The position numbers were made by a program, and so were the translations under genes. A DNA stretch of 64,000 bases from assembly GCA_036250225.1 (NCBI GenBank), contig JAPZLL010000003.1, forward strand, positions 1,674,001 to 1,738,000, in the 5' to 3' direction. Below, piece by piece: positions 55,059 to 64,000 of this stretch (position 1 is the first letter of the stretch; the number at the start of each line of letters is the position of its first letter). The DNA is from Cercophora sp. LCS_1 (Eukaryota > Ascomycota > Sordariomycetes > Sordariales > Lasiosphaeriaceae). The notes beneath the pieces are model-generated. The model was not told the DNA's origin. It did not search any database and saw only the letters and a list, made by a program, of their open reading frames with translations.

Positions 55059-56392
55059 ATGAGTGACTCAGATGAGGTATCCAGAATAGTCCTTGAGACG
55101 TTCCAAAAGCTTCCGGAAAAACGAAAGCCCAGCGTCAGGGACAATGGGCTTCATGAATGGGTTCCACTGAGTGGTATCGTTGTCAAAGGTCGTCTGCCGA
55201 GTCTCTTCACTTCTATATCAACCAAAAAAAGCAGGGAAATCCCAGTTAACAGCTCCCAGGCCCTGATTTCATAAAATGTGTGTCATTAGCGTAAGCATCA
55301 TTCCGTCCTGCCAATATGTCCCCGCTCAACATATCCCCTAGAACAGGCATGAAATGCCTCCCCGCCGCCAAACTCTACGAGTCCAACGGCATAGCCATCC
55401 ACGACTGGCACGCCGAAGTACTCACCCTCCGCGCTTTCAACCACTTTCTTCTCCGTGAAGCCCGGACCCTCGCCCTCGACCCATCCGCCACCTCCCCTTA
55501 CCTCCGTCGACGCCCGTCCACGGAAATCGCCCCCTCCCAACCCCAGCCCTTTGCCTGGAACGACGCACTCACCCTCCACATGTACTGCTCCGAAGCGCCT
55601 TGCGGCGACGCAAGCATGGAACTCGTCATGGCCGCCCAAGACGACGCCTCACCATGGGATTTGCCTTCCTCTTTGACCTCTCCACCACCCACTGAGAATC
55701 CCTCCCTTCCAGGCCGGGGTTACTTCTCCCAACTGGGCGTGGTCCGTCGAAAGCCAGCCCGCGGTGACGCGCCGCCCTCGCTCTCCAAGTCGTGCTCCGA
55801 CAAGATTGCTTTGAAGCAGTGTACTTCGTTGCTCAACTCGCTCAGTTCACTGCTGATCTCGCCATGGCATGTCTACTTGACTTCGTTGATCCTTCCGGAG
55901 CCGCAGTACTCTGCGGTTGCTTGCCATCGGTGTTTCTCTGCTGAGGAGGGGGGGCGTATGGCTGGTATCAAGGGGAAGCAGTGGGGAGAGAGTGGGTATG
56001 GGTTTGTGCCATTTCGGGTTGAGACGACCAAGGAGGAGTTTGTGTTTTCGAAGAGAGCAGTGGCGGCTAGGACGGAAAAGACGAGCGCGAGTAACCTTGC
56101 GGTTGTGTGGACGGCGAACGGGGTTGAGGAGGGGTTGGTGGGAGGTGTGTTGCAGGGACGCAAGCAGTTTGTTCCTAAAGGGGCGAGTGTGGTGTCGCGA
56201 AGGGGCATGTGGAAGCTGAGTTCAGAGGTTGCAGCGTTGACTGGTGGTTTTGAAAGTGTCTCTGAAGGAACGTATGGAGGTGTGAAGGGTGGGAGCCTGC
56301 TGGAGACTCGCCGGGAGGTGAAGGAGCATGTGAGAGGGGGGGCGTTGAAGGGTTGGGTGAGAAACACTGGCGGCGATGCTTTCGGTTTATGA
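55059..56392 (+). CDS. TAD1: tRNA-specific adenosine deaminase Tad1/ADAT1
   Basis: Converts A37 to inosine in tRNA-Ala. Exons 55059-55188 and 55296-56392 give about 408 residues. The N-terminus DEVSRIVLETFQKLPEKRKP ends in WVPLSGIVVK, then GMKCLPAAKLYESNGIAIHD. Zinc ligands and the catalytic Glu are in HAEVL (His near 82), APCGDASM (Cys near 146) and SCSDKIALKQ. Late motifs include FCAIAWTA-type NLAVVWTANGVEEGLVGGVL. The exon junction is the weak point: donor GTCGTC at 55189 and acceptor AAG at 55295 were chosen because they join the frames. Confidence 0.92.
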
Positions 56393-56628
56393 TACCCAGT
56401 CACTCCGCATCAGCATTGCATTGGAAATGTGACCAAGATTACGTTCAGCCAATCCTCAAGAGTGGTGGAGTCATCATGTTCCATTCCTTCCCCTGGCCAG
56501 GACATTTCGGGCCTAATGCTCAAAACCGAAGACGCCGCCGTCCGTAACAGAAACAAGTTCGTTCTGCCCCCATCCCAGAGTGCAGTGTGGCCATAGTGCC
56601 GTATCGAAAATTTCCACTTGGAACTTCT

Positions 56629-57327
56629 TTACTCCACCTTGTTCTCGAAGCTCTGGCCCGCAACGAGGGTGGGGATCTCATCATCATCGGCCTCCTTCTC
56701 GCCCTTCTGCATGTTCTGGTAGCTTTCAGCAAGCTTGCGAAGAGATGCAAGAGAGTCGGGGCCGAGCTGGTTAAGAATGCCGGGCACGAGCTCCGTAAGC
56801 TCCTTGTCCTCACCGTTGCCGTAGATGGCGAATGTGTTGGCCGGGACGGCGGCGTGGACTGTGCACAATCGCTTCGTCAGTACCCCGCCTACTTTCTCAC
56901 GCAACAAGACCGCCTTCCAACATACCCTTGGGAGCAGCAAAGTGGATGACATTGCCGTCGCTCTTGAACATGTTCACCTCCTCGATCGCCTGGATGGGCT
57001 GGACGTTGAGCTTCTTGAGGGTCTGCTGAAGCTTCTTGTCATCGCCGGCGGACCGGGCAGGTGCGCGCTTGACCTTTCTCCGGGGAGTGCCCTTGCCACT
57101 GTTCCATCATTTTGTCAGAATATTCGCTCTATCGGGAGGGTATATCGAGCATCAGGCGCCGGCGATCTCGTGTCTGTACGTACCCTAAATGTGGAATGTC
57201 GGTCAGCCGCCAATCTCTCTAGTCCGCTGGCACGGGGCGGGGGAACTCAGTGTCAAGACATCACCAACAACATACCAATGCGAGCCGAAGCACCGAGCTT
57301 CTTGAGTCTTTCCTGGACGTCCGCCAT
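56629..57327 (-). CDS. EGD1: Nascent polypeptide-associated complex subunit beta
   Basis: Binds nascent chains at the ribosome exit with NAC alpha. Exons 57327-57276, a single nucleotide at 57184, 57098-56926 and 56858-56629 give 151 residues. The product starts MADVQERLKKLGASARIG, then GKGTPRRKVKRAPARSAGDD (ribosome-binding motif; RRK core) and the NAC domain EVNMFKSDGNVIHFAAPK with AAVPANTFAIYGNGEDKELT and VPGILNQLGPDSLASLRKLA. The frame closes, with the invariant IGGKG motif, only if one G between two introns (57275-57185 and 57183-57099) is kept as an exon. Both introns have standard donors (GTATGT, GTACGT) and CTGAC branch sites near their acceptors. Confidence 0.95.
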
Positions 57328-57941
57328 GATGGAGAAATGTGATGGGGAGGCGAGCGGAACGCTGGTCTGTGAACCTTAATCCCGGTCAGTCTTGGTGGTT
57401 CGGTTTTGGTGGGCGATGCACAAATCGCCCTTGTCGCGGGGCAGACGCCATTCTCGACCGCAGGAAACGGGACTGCAAAATACCTACTTGGTTGGTTGGG
57501 GAATTGATTCGCCGTCAATGACCCAACAATACTCGTGATGTCGTCGCTCGGCGTCGTCAATCGTGGTTGGAGAAATTCCTGTGCGCTGGGGCCAGGTCGG
57601 GATTTTTTTCGCTGCCGCAATAACTTTTTACCCCACACTGAATTTGGGCAGACCTCGCCTCAGTCAACCTTCGGCCATGATCAACGTCTTTTTCTGTTCT
57701 CCCCGGATTTCGTCCAAGCTATTGACATACGGGAAAATAATTGATGCTTTCGCTTTCGTTCAAATAAACAATTTTGAGAGGATATATCCTTGTCCCAGTC
57801 CCTATGCGCCTCAAGTTCCTCCCAGGAGTGTGGCATTTCGTGTGAGCCCTGACATCTGAACTCAGCTTCGGTGCCAAGGTCAATACAGTGTTGATACATA
57901 TTGTTACACTTGGGTCTCTTCCAATCTTTACCAGCTTCAAA
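57328..57941. other. EGD1 upstream region / CBP4 3' flank
   Basis: 614 bp. Holds the EGD1 promoter and leader (a 5'-leader intron is possible) and the CBP4 3' UTR. Nothing else seen. Confidence 0.5.
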
Positions 57942-58431
57942 TCAGCTCTGTTTTTCGGTCGATAGCCCTGCCTCGCGTCTCAGCTCTCGCCTCATTTCCT
58001 CCTCCTTCAAGGCGTCTGCTGTCCTTGTTCTCTCCACTCTGGCCTTCGCCTGCGCCGCCTGTCTAGCCTTCTCCTCCTCCTCTTTCTGGACAAGCCATAC
58101 TGGGTTTTATGTAAGTTGATGTCGAGGGAATTTGGCCAAGTGCACTTACTTGGCTTGCTCGACCTGGATTGTTCCTTGAGCTTGGTCACGAAGTCATCGA
58201 ACTCTTTCTCCCTTTCGTGCCTTTGCTCCAAGCTTCGTTTTTGAAGCTCCGGGTTGTACTTCTTGAATAGCTGCTCATCTGTCGGGGTAACCCACATTGT
58301 GAATGCTGGACCTCCGACGCAGACGACGCCCGCGCTACGGCTGTCAGTAGTCGTTCCAGGGTGGACTGTCTGGGAGCATACGTTGCGAGCATCTTGGTCC
58401 ACAGCCACCAGTTGACCGGCTTCTTCGCCAT
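57942..58431 (-). CDS. CBP4: Cbp4, cytochrome bc1 complex assembly factor
   Basis: Inner-membrane protein that stabilises newly made cytochrome b with Cbp3-Cbp6. Exons 58431-58382, 58334-58150 and 58099-57942 give 130 residues. It begins MAKKPVNWWLWTKMLATAG and continues VVCVGGPAFTMWVTPTDEQL, which forms one membrane span and the Cbp4 hallmark WVTPTDEQLFKKYNPELQKR. A charged helix and SKPIWLVQKEEEE lead into a Lys/Arg/Glu-rich tail. Intron 1 is 47 bp; the acceptor at 58335 is the only one giving the conserved AGVVCVGG. Confidence 0.94.
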
Positions 58432-61061
58432 TTTGGCTCACTACCGAACTGAGAAGACGGAATACTTGGCAGATATAAGAGGGCCGAGTTCTTTTAGTTC
58501 CGCTCAGTGGCGTTGAAGGCCACAATGTATGAACAGTCAATTCCTTTGCTAAGCTCTGAGCTCATCGACATGGCTTGGAAAAAGGCGGTTAAGCCCGGCA
58601 GAAAATAGACCCCACCTCACCCTGGCTTCAGTCCTCGCTGTCCCAGCTTCACTTGTTGACAGCAGAACCCAGCTGACAAGCAGCATATCAGGTGAAATAT
58701 ACATGACCCTTATTCATCGACTGCCAGCTCGCCGCCTCTCTTGAAGCTCCCGCCCTTCCAACTTGAGGAGCAGAATCATGCTGGCCCCTTCTCAATGATG
58801 ATTGGCAGCCACAAGATTCTCCAGATGGCACAAGAACTAGGGAGGCAGCCAAAGAAAAAAAACGTATTGCGAGTCCGGTATGCAATTCGCCGGCTTACGG
58901 GGGCTCTTCTGTCCAATCATTATCCCATGGCTGTAGCCTCCTTTTCATCGTGCTGCCTTGTGTTTCTGTGTCATGTTGTGTGAAGAATGAGTGGACTCCT
59001 AACCGTGTCGAACGCATTCTTCACACCGCGTGTGTGTCTTGCTGGTTTTCACAAACGCCGCCCTGTTTCTTCGGGTTGATCGGGAGGGCTGTATCCGGGA
59101 CCAGGGCTGTTGGGCCAAAAAAGCCAAGTCTCGGCATTCCGGGGCTCGGCATCAACGCCGCTATTTGCTCCTCCTTCAACGGTGCGGCACCTAGAACCCA
59201 GCCGCAACGCAACACCAGCAGGGCCTTGAAACATGCTGGGCCATGTCCCTCAAGTTCCCGCGCCAGAACCCAACCCTTTCGTCATTTCTCCGATCCTGCC
59301 CAGCACTCAGCTGGCATTTTTACTCTGCTCACCCAGGCAAAGCAATATACCGTGTTTCAGTGGCCAGGACGGGGCCATCAGGCAGAGAGGCTGAGCCTGT
59401 TCTCCTTGGGTTATTGTTGTGGTGCAAACTTTTGGAGAGAGGGTCCAACGGGCCGTTTCACATCATCTCCGATGTCCGGTTCAGGCTGCTATTGGCCTGG
59501 CTGGATGAGTTGACTGGCCACTGGGAATGTGGGAAGAAGGATGGATAAAAGGGGGGGTTGTAACTCTCCACGGCACTCGGGCGTTTTGCTCTGCAGCTGT
59601 TTTAAATGTGCCAACTTTATACAGGTTATGTAGACCCGCTGCGTCCATCTTTGATACCGCGCTCTGGTCCATGGCGCAAAGCACCCTGTCGCAGAAGCTG
59701 CAGAAGACTTCGTTACACGTTCGGGTGGCCAGGAGGGGGGCGATCCTCCACCGCGGAAACAAGAGAAGCGCCGAAGGCCTACGGGAAGGAGAATAGTGCT
59801 GACCGTTATTCCAAGCATCCGGGTTCAGCGTCAGGTTTGCGGCCGATACCTGGTCGTGCTGCCCACCTTTTCAGGCAGATCATTGCTTGTGCAGCAATGT
59901 CGAGTTCCATGAGAATGTTTCTGTCCTTCCGTCTTGTTCATATTGACAAGTAAATATCCACCCTTACTGCATTAAAGACGGGAAATGATCGTGGGCCTGA
60001 GCGTGTGCTTCTGTAAAAGCGAGGGGTTCATCGTCTGCTGGCTAAGAGAGCCGAGAGAACGCGGGGCAATTTCGTGCTGTGGCATCGGGGAGAGCCTTGG
60101 GACCGGTCTGCGGCTCCCAGCAAAAGGCTTCACGGGTTAAGTTGTAAACTAGTAAGAAGGGTAAACCCGAGGATACTAGTAAAGGACACGAGGGAGTAGT
60201 CTACCTACCGCAAAGGTATTCCGTATGCTTGGAAGAAAATAAAAATACCGTTGAGCGCTGTTCCTGGGACCCTTCCCGCATGTCACACGTCTGGGGGCGC
60301 CGGATCCCACTCCACAGCGGCGCATCGGCGCATCGGCGCACGGCAAGAACGGCCCATACCTGGTCGAATAAGACACAATGCATCCCTCCCGCGACCATAC
60401 CTTGCTATTCTCCTCCCCCATCCTCTTGAATGCTGCATCTGCGCGCAGCCAGAACAGCTTCGGATACCTTCAACCTCAAACTTTACTTTGAACGTGCCGT
60501 CCGTGTGCGATCCACTCCTTAGTTGGCGTCTTTTTCGAGTCTTCATTCCTTTCGACAATCCTACCTGCCCTCCTTTGGATCATCCTAATTGAGCTGGCAA
60601 TACCTCCGAGAGCCAGGCAACAGACGGAACGACCGTCGACGCCGATTATCCTCTCCGGTTTTCGAAGCGCGTCTCTCTCGCGGCCACCCGGCGACGTGCC
60701 CGGTGAAGCTCAGCCGCGCGCAAGCCCCCATAATTTGCGAACTCAACCCAAAAACTCAAGCGCTCAACGCCGCAGGAAGCCGGTTTTGTTTCCAACTGCC
60801 ACGACTGCCATGCGACAAGCTTAGGTGTCAGTCGCGGTTCAAAACAGACGGCCACAAGGCCGGATTTTGCCCCGCGAGTCCACTGTGGGCGGCGCATGGT
60901 CAATCCTTGTCATTGCTGACGCTCAAAGACGACCCGCAACAGACTAATTTTTGGCAATTCCACCTCCGTTCGGTCACCAAAACGTTGTCCTCCGGCCCTA
61001 GAGCGACTCAACTTAGTGCCAACACAATCGCGAAACCGGGTGCAGCCAAAAGGCAGGTCCT
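58432..61061. other. Gene-free stretch between CBP4 and the SKT5-like gene, 2.6 kb
   Basis: Divergent promoters of CBP4 and the SKT5-like gene lie at the ends. The second half has a CA/TC-rich leader. Frames present lack starts, motifs or splice sites. A leader intron for the right-hand gene is possible. Confidence 0.5.
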
Positions 61062-64000
61062 ATGGCGTACAACGGCGGATACGATGGAGGGGGAGGCCGC
61101 CCGTATGGCGGCGGACCAGGTCCCCAGAGACCCCCGCCGCAACGACAACCTCCTGGTCCTGGCGGACCCCAGCAGTACAACGGACCCCCTCAACAATATG
61201 ATCAGTACCAGGACGGATACGACTATGGCCACGATAATTATGGGAATGGGAACGGCTATGACCAGGGCTATGGTGGGCAATTTGACGACATGAATTATGG
61301 ACGAGGAGGACCACCGAACGGCAATTATCCACCACAACATGACTATTATGAGCCGGGACCGCCGGGGCCGGGGCCGAATGGACCGATGCGAGGCGGCCGA
61401 GGTGGACGGGGCCCAATGCCAGGTGGGAGAGGCGGACTGATGGGACCTCCCCCGGGAGGAGGGAGGGGAGGACCATATCCGAATCGGGGCGGCTATTCTC
61501 AAGGTCCTCCTGGTCCTCCCGGTCCTGGTCGCGGTTATCCCCCAGGGAGAGGCGGCCGACCAGGTCCTCCTGAGCGCGCTGGCTACTCTGATCCCACCCG
61601 TAAGTTTGCTGCTGCTAGATAGCCCAGCTATTTTTATTATGATACGCTGACACAAGCGCAGCACAGCGAAGGCCAACCATGAATGGTCCTGGTCCAACAA
61701 GCCCCGTTGAGCAAGGACTCGGCAGCGGTCCTTTCCCTACCTTCCCCGGCGCGCAACGGAGGAACGACATGATGGACGAGCAACAGCTTATGGACCAAAT
61801 GAGCGACATAAACATATCCGGCCAAAGACCGAACCCGAGAGGCCCGAACGGGCCGGGACCTCAGCGCGGACCTCCCATGCGTCCTCCCGGAAACGGATAT
61901 GGAGGGCCGGGGCCACGGGGACCCCCACAGCCGTACTCTCCCGACTACAACGATCAACGCGGACCTCCCGGGCATCCCGGTCCTGGTTATGGCCCAGCCA
62001 ATGGCGGTTACGAGGACGAGGGCTTTGGGCCTCCAGCACGGAGCATGACAATGCCCATGAGGGACCCGATGGATATGCGCCACCCAGGGCCTCCGCCCCG
62101 GCGAGATACTGCACCTCAAAACAACCCCATGGGACGTGGGCCGCCGGCAAGACCAAACACAGCGCAGGCGATGCGGGGCTCGCCCTCCAGGGGCTTCCCG
62201 CCAAGCAACGGTCCCCCACAGACACCATATATGGACCAAGCTTATCCTGCTGGCCCGCCTGGGCCACCTGGGCCACCTGGACCGCCAGACTCTGGTTACG
62301 GAGGACAACAACGTCCTGCGTCGTTTGACGAATTCTACGATTACTATGATGACCGGGGAGCCGGCGGCGATTACCCTGCACAAAACCCTCCGTCCGCCCA
62401 GTCCGAGGTGCCAGACTTTGATGCTGTGCCTTCCCAGCGGCCACGAGGCTCATTTGACCAGCACATGCAGGCTGGAAACCAGGAACAGCAGCAGCGCGGA
62501 CCTGGCAGACTGCCCGAGGTTAATAGGACTAAGTCTCAGCCCGATCTGCGTAATTCACAGACGGCAATCTTCGAGATGGCTGGCGATATTCCCGACATCC
62601 CTCCAATGCCGACCAGCAACCAATTCCAGCAACCTCCTCAAGGAGGAGGCATGCCACAGCCAGGTGCTTACCCGGAGCGCTCACAGAGCTTCCAACGACG
62701 GTCTCCTCCCGGGCCAGGTGGTCCCCCAATGTCCGGGCCTGGACTTCCTTCGGGCCCCGCGCCGTACAGACCAGCCCAGTCGGCGCCTCCTCCCAATCCA
62801 GACAGTCTGCCCTCGCATCCCGTCCCTATTCGGCCGGGACACATGCCGAATTCTCTGGTCAATGTGTCTGATCGGCCACCGCCGGTGAGAAACTATGGTG
62901 GTCCCCTCCAGCCTGCCCCTCCACCATCCGTGACGCCATCCGGCCCTGCCCCTGCTCCTCTCAATATCCCGCCGCCCGCCGTTAAGGAAGTCGAGCCGCC
63001 GGTGTCAATTGAAGAGCTGGAGCAGCTCCGTGCCGTTGTGAAGCAGAACCCCAACGACCAAACCTCAGCCCTCCGGCTCGCAAAGCGGCTGGTTGAAGCG
63101 TCCACTGCTCTAGTACCAAACCTGCCTGACCAAAAGGCGAGGGCCCGATCTCGTGATCGATACCTCGTGGATGCGCACAAAATCCTGCGAAAACTAGAAA
63201 AGCAAAACAACACGGACGCCATGTTCTTCCTTGCCGACTGCCTAGGCCGTGGCATGTTTACTTCGGAGCCTGACAACGCTCACGCCTTCTCCCTCTATCA
63301 GTCGGCTGCGAAACTTGGTCATGCCGCGGCTGCGTACCGCACCGCTGTCTGCTGCGAGATTGGCAATGACGACGGTGGAGGCACCCGCAAGGACCCTCTC
63401 AAAGCCATCCAGTGGTATAAGCGCGCTGCCACACTCGGCGACACGCCGGCTATGTATAAGGTGGGTATGATCCTCCTTAAGGGTCTTCTTGGGCAGCCAA
63501 GGAACCCCCGTGAGGCTATCGGCTGGCTCAAGCGCGCCGCAGAGCGTGCTGACAGCGAGAACCCTCACGCGCTACATGAGCTAGCGCTGTTGTACGAGAG
63601 CGCGGGCGGGGATGACCCGATCATCAAGGACGAGAGGTATGCGCTTGAGTTGTTTGAGAAGGCAGCGCAGCTGGGCTACAAGTTCAGCCAGTTTAGGCTG
63701 GGCGCTGCGTACGAATACGGCCTGTTGGGATGCCAGATTGACCCGCGACTCAGTATTCACTGGTATAGTCAAGCAGCGATGCAAGAGGAGCACCAATCTG
63801 AATTAGCTCTCGCCGGGTGGTATCTTACGGGGAGTGAGGGCGTGATGGCGCCGAACAACCAGGAGGCCTACTTGTGGGCGAAGAAGGCGGCGCTGGCCGG
63901 CTTGGCCAAGGCCGAGTATGCGATGGGATACTTCACTGAGGAGGGTATTGGTGTTCCGGAGAACCTGGAAGACGCAAAAAGGTGGTACTGGCGAGCTGCT
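61062..64000 (+). CDS. Skt5/Chs4-type Sel1-repeat chitin synthase regulator (3' end outside window)
   Basis: Skt5/Chs4 activates and localises the class IV chitin synthase Chs3. Exons 61062-61599 and 61662 to beyond 64000. The intron has donor GTAAGT, branch GCTGAC and acceptor GCAG, and joins DPT to PQRRPTMNG. The first 600 residues are disordered, rich in Gly, Pro, Tyr and Arg (GRGGRGPMPGGRGG, GPPGPPGPPGPP). A helical stretch ELEQLRAVVKQNPNDQTSAL opens the repeat region, followed by Sel1-like repeats: MFFLADCLGRGMFTSEPDNA, AIQWYKRAATLGDTPAMYKV, EAIGWLKRAAERADSENPHA, YALELFEKAAQLGYKFSQFR, SIHWYSQAAMQ, AYLWAKKAALAGLAKAEYAM. The C-terminal repeats and any CAAX box are off the window. A related Sel1 regulator outside the Skt5 group is the main alternative. 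Confidence 0.85.

Noticed and set aside
60589..61293. Plus-strand frame overlapping the start of the SKT5-like gene
   Set aside because: Different frame from the well-supported Gly/Pro-rich start at 61062; random composition.

Overview
The window is nuclear DNA of a filamentous ascomycete. Genes carry short introns (about 45-170 bp) with GTRNGT-type donors and CTRAC-type branch sites close to the acceptor. Intergenic regions are GC-rich, and every recognisable product is a fungal housekeeping or Pezizomycotina-type protein. The proteins as a whole (XPF/Rad1, SMC5, Las17, Chs5, Rax1-type RGS, MPC2, eIF1A, eL24) fit Sordariomycetes, most likely Sordariales. That placement is inference from protein character, not from a search. 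All gene models below were assembled by hand from reading frames, splice signals and conserved motifs.

Layout. 1-3.7 kb: 3' part of a Sen1-type RNA/DNA helicase (+). 4.8-6.9 kb: an unrecognised 697-aa protein (+). 7.2-7.3 kb: a tRNA-like relic. 7.9-8.8 kb: a short-chain dehydrogenase (+). 8.8-10.0 kb: Chs5 exomer subunit (-). 10.4-11.3 kb: a probable mitochondrial protein (-), divergent from eIF1A (+, 11.7-12.4 kb). 13.2-15.2 kb: Las17/WASP (-). 16.2-16.5 kb: a 69-aa protein (-), divergent from XPF/Rad1 (+, 17.1-19.9 kb). 20.2-20.5 kb: an 81-aa protein with predicted lipid anchors (-). 21.7-25.3 kb: SMC5 (-). 26.7-31.2 kb: an Hsl1/Gin4-type kinase (-). 31.7-35.7 kb is the accessory island: a decayed hAT transposase, a stranded gene fragment, and a putative PD-(D/E)XK-like gene with a tandem-repeat coiled-coil tail.

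36.4-37.4 kb: NmrA-like protein (-). 38.0-39.3 kb: alpha/beta hydrolase (-). 39.8-40.2 kb: a 130-aa protein (-). 41.6-42.0 kb: complex I subunit NDUFA2/B8 (-), divergent from mitochondrial pyruvate carrier MPC2 (+, 42.5-43.1 kb). 43.6-45.3 kb: pantothenate kinase (-). 46.1-47.6 kb: Rax1-like RGS membrane protein (-). 47.6-51.1 kb: a gene-free stretch. 51.1-51.7 kb: DUF1348 protein (-). 52.6-53.2 kb: a Prx5-type peroxiredoxin (+). 53.6-54.4 kb: ribosomal protein eL24 (-), divergent from tRNA adenosine deaminase Tad1 (+, 55.1-56.4 kb). 56.6-57.3 kb: NAC beta subunit Egd1 (-). 57.9-58.4 kb: Cbp4 (-). 61.1 kb to the end: an Skt5/Chs4-type Sel1-repeat protein (+, cut by the window end).

There are no bacterial operons; genes act individually. 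Themes that recur are polarity, morphogenesis and cell wall (Las17, Hsl1-type kinase, Rax1, Chs5, Skt5), genome maintenance (Sen1, XPF, SMC5), translation and co-translational folding (eIF1A, eL24, Tad1, Egd1) and mitochondria (NDUFA2, MPC2, Cbp4). The most striking observation is that the EGD1 reading frame only closes if a single-nucleotide exon lies between two introns that each have good donor, branch and acceptor signals. The second is the 34.4-35.7 kb gene, a candidate nuclease-fold protein with recently expanded 33-bp repeats beside a dead transposon.
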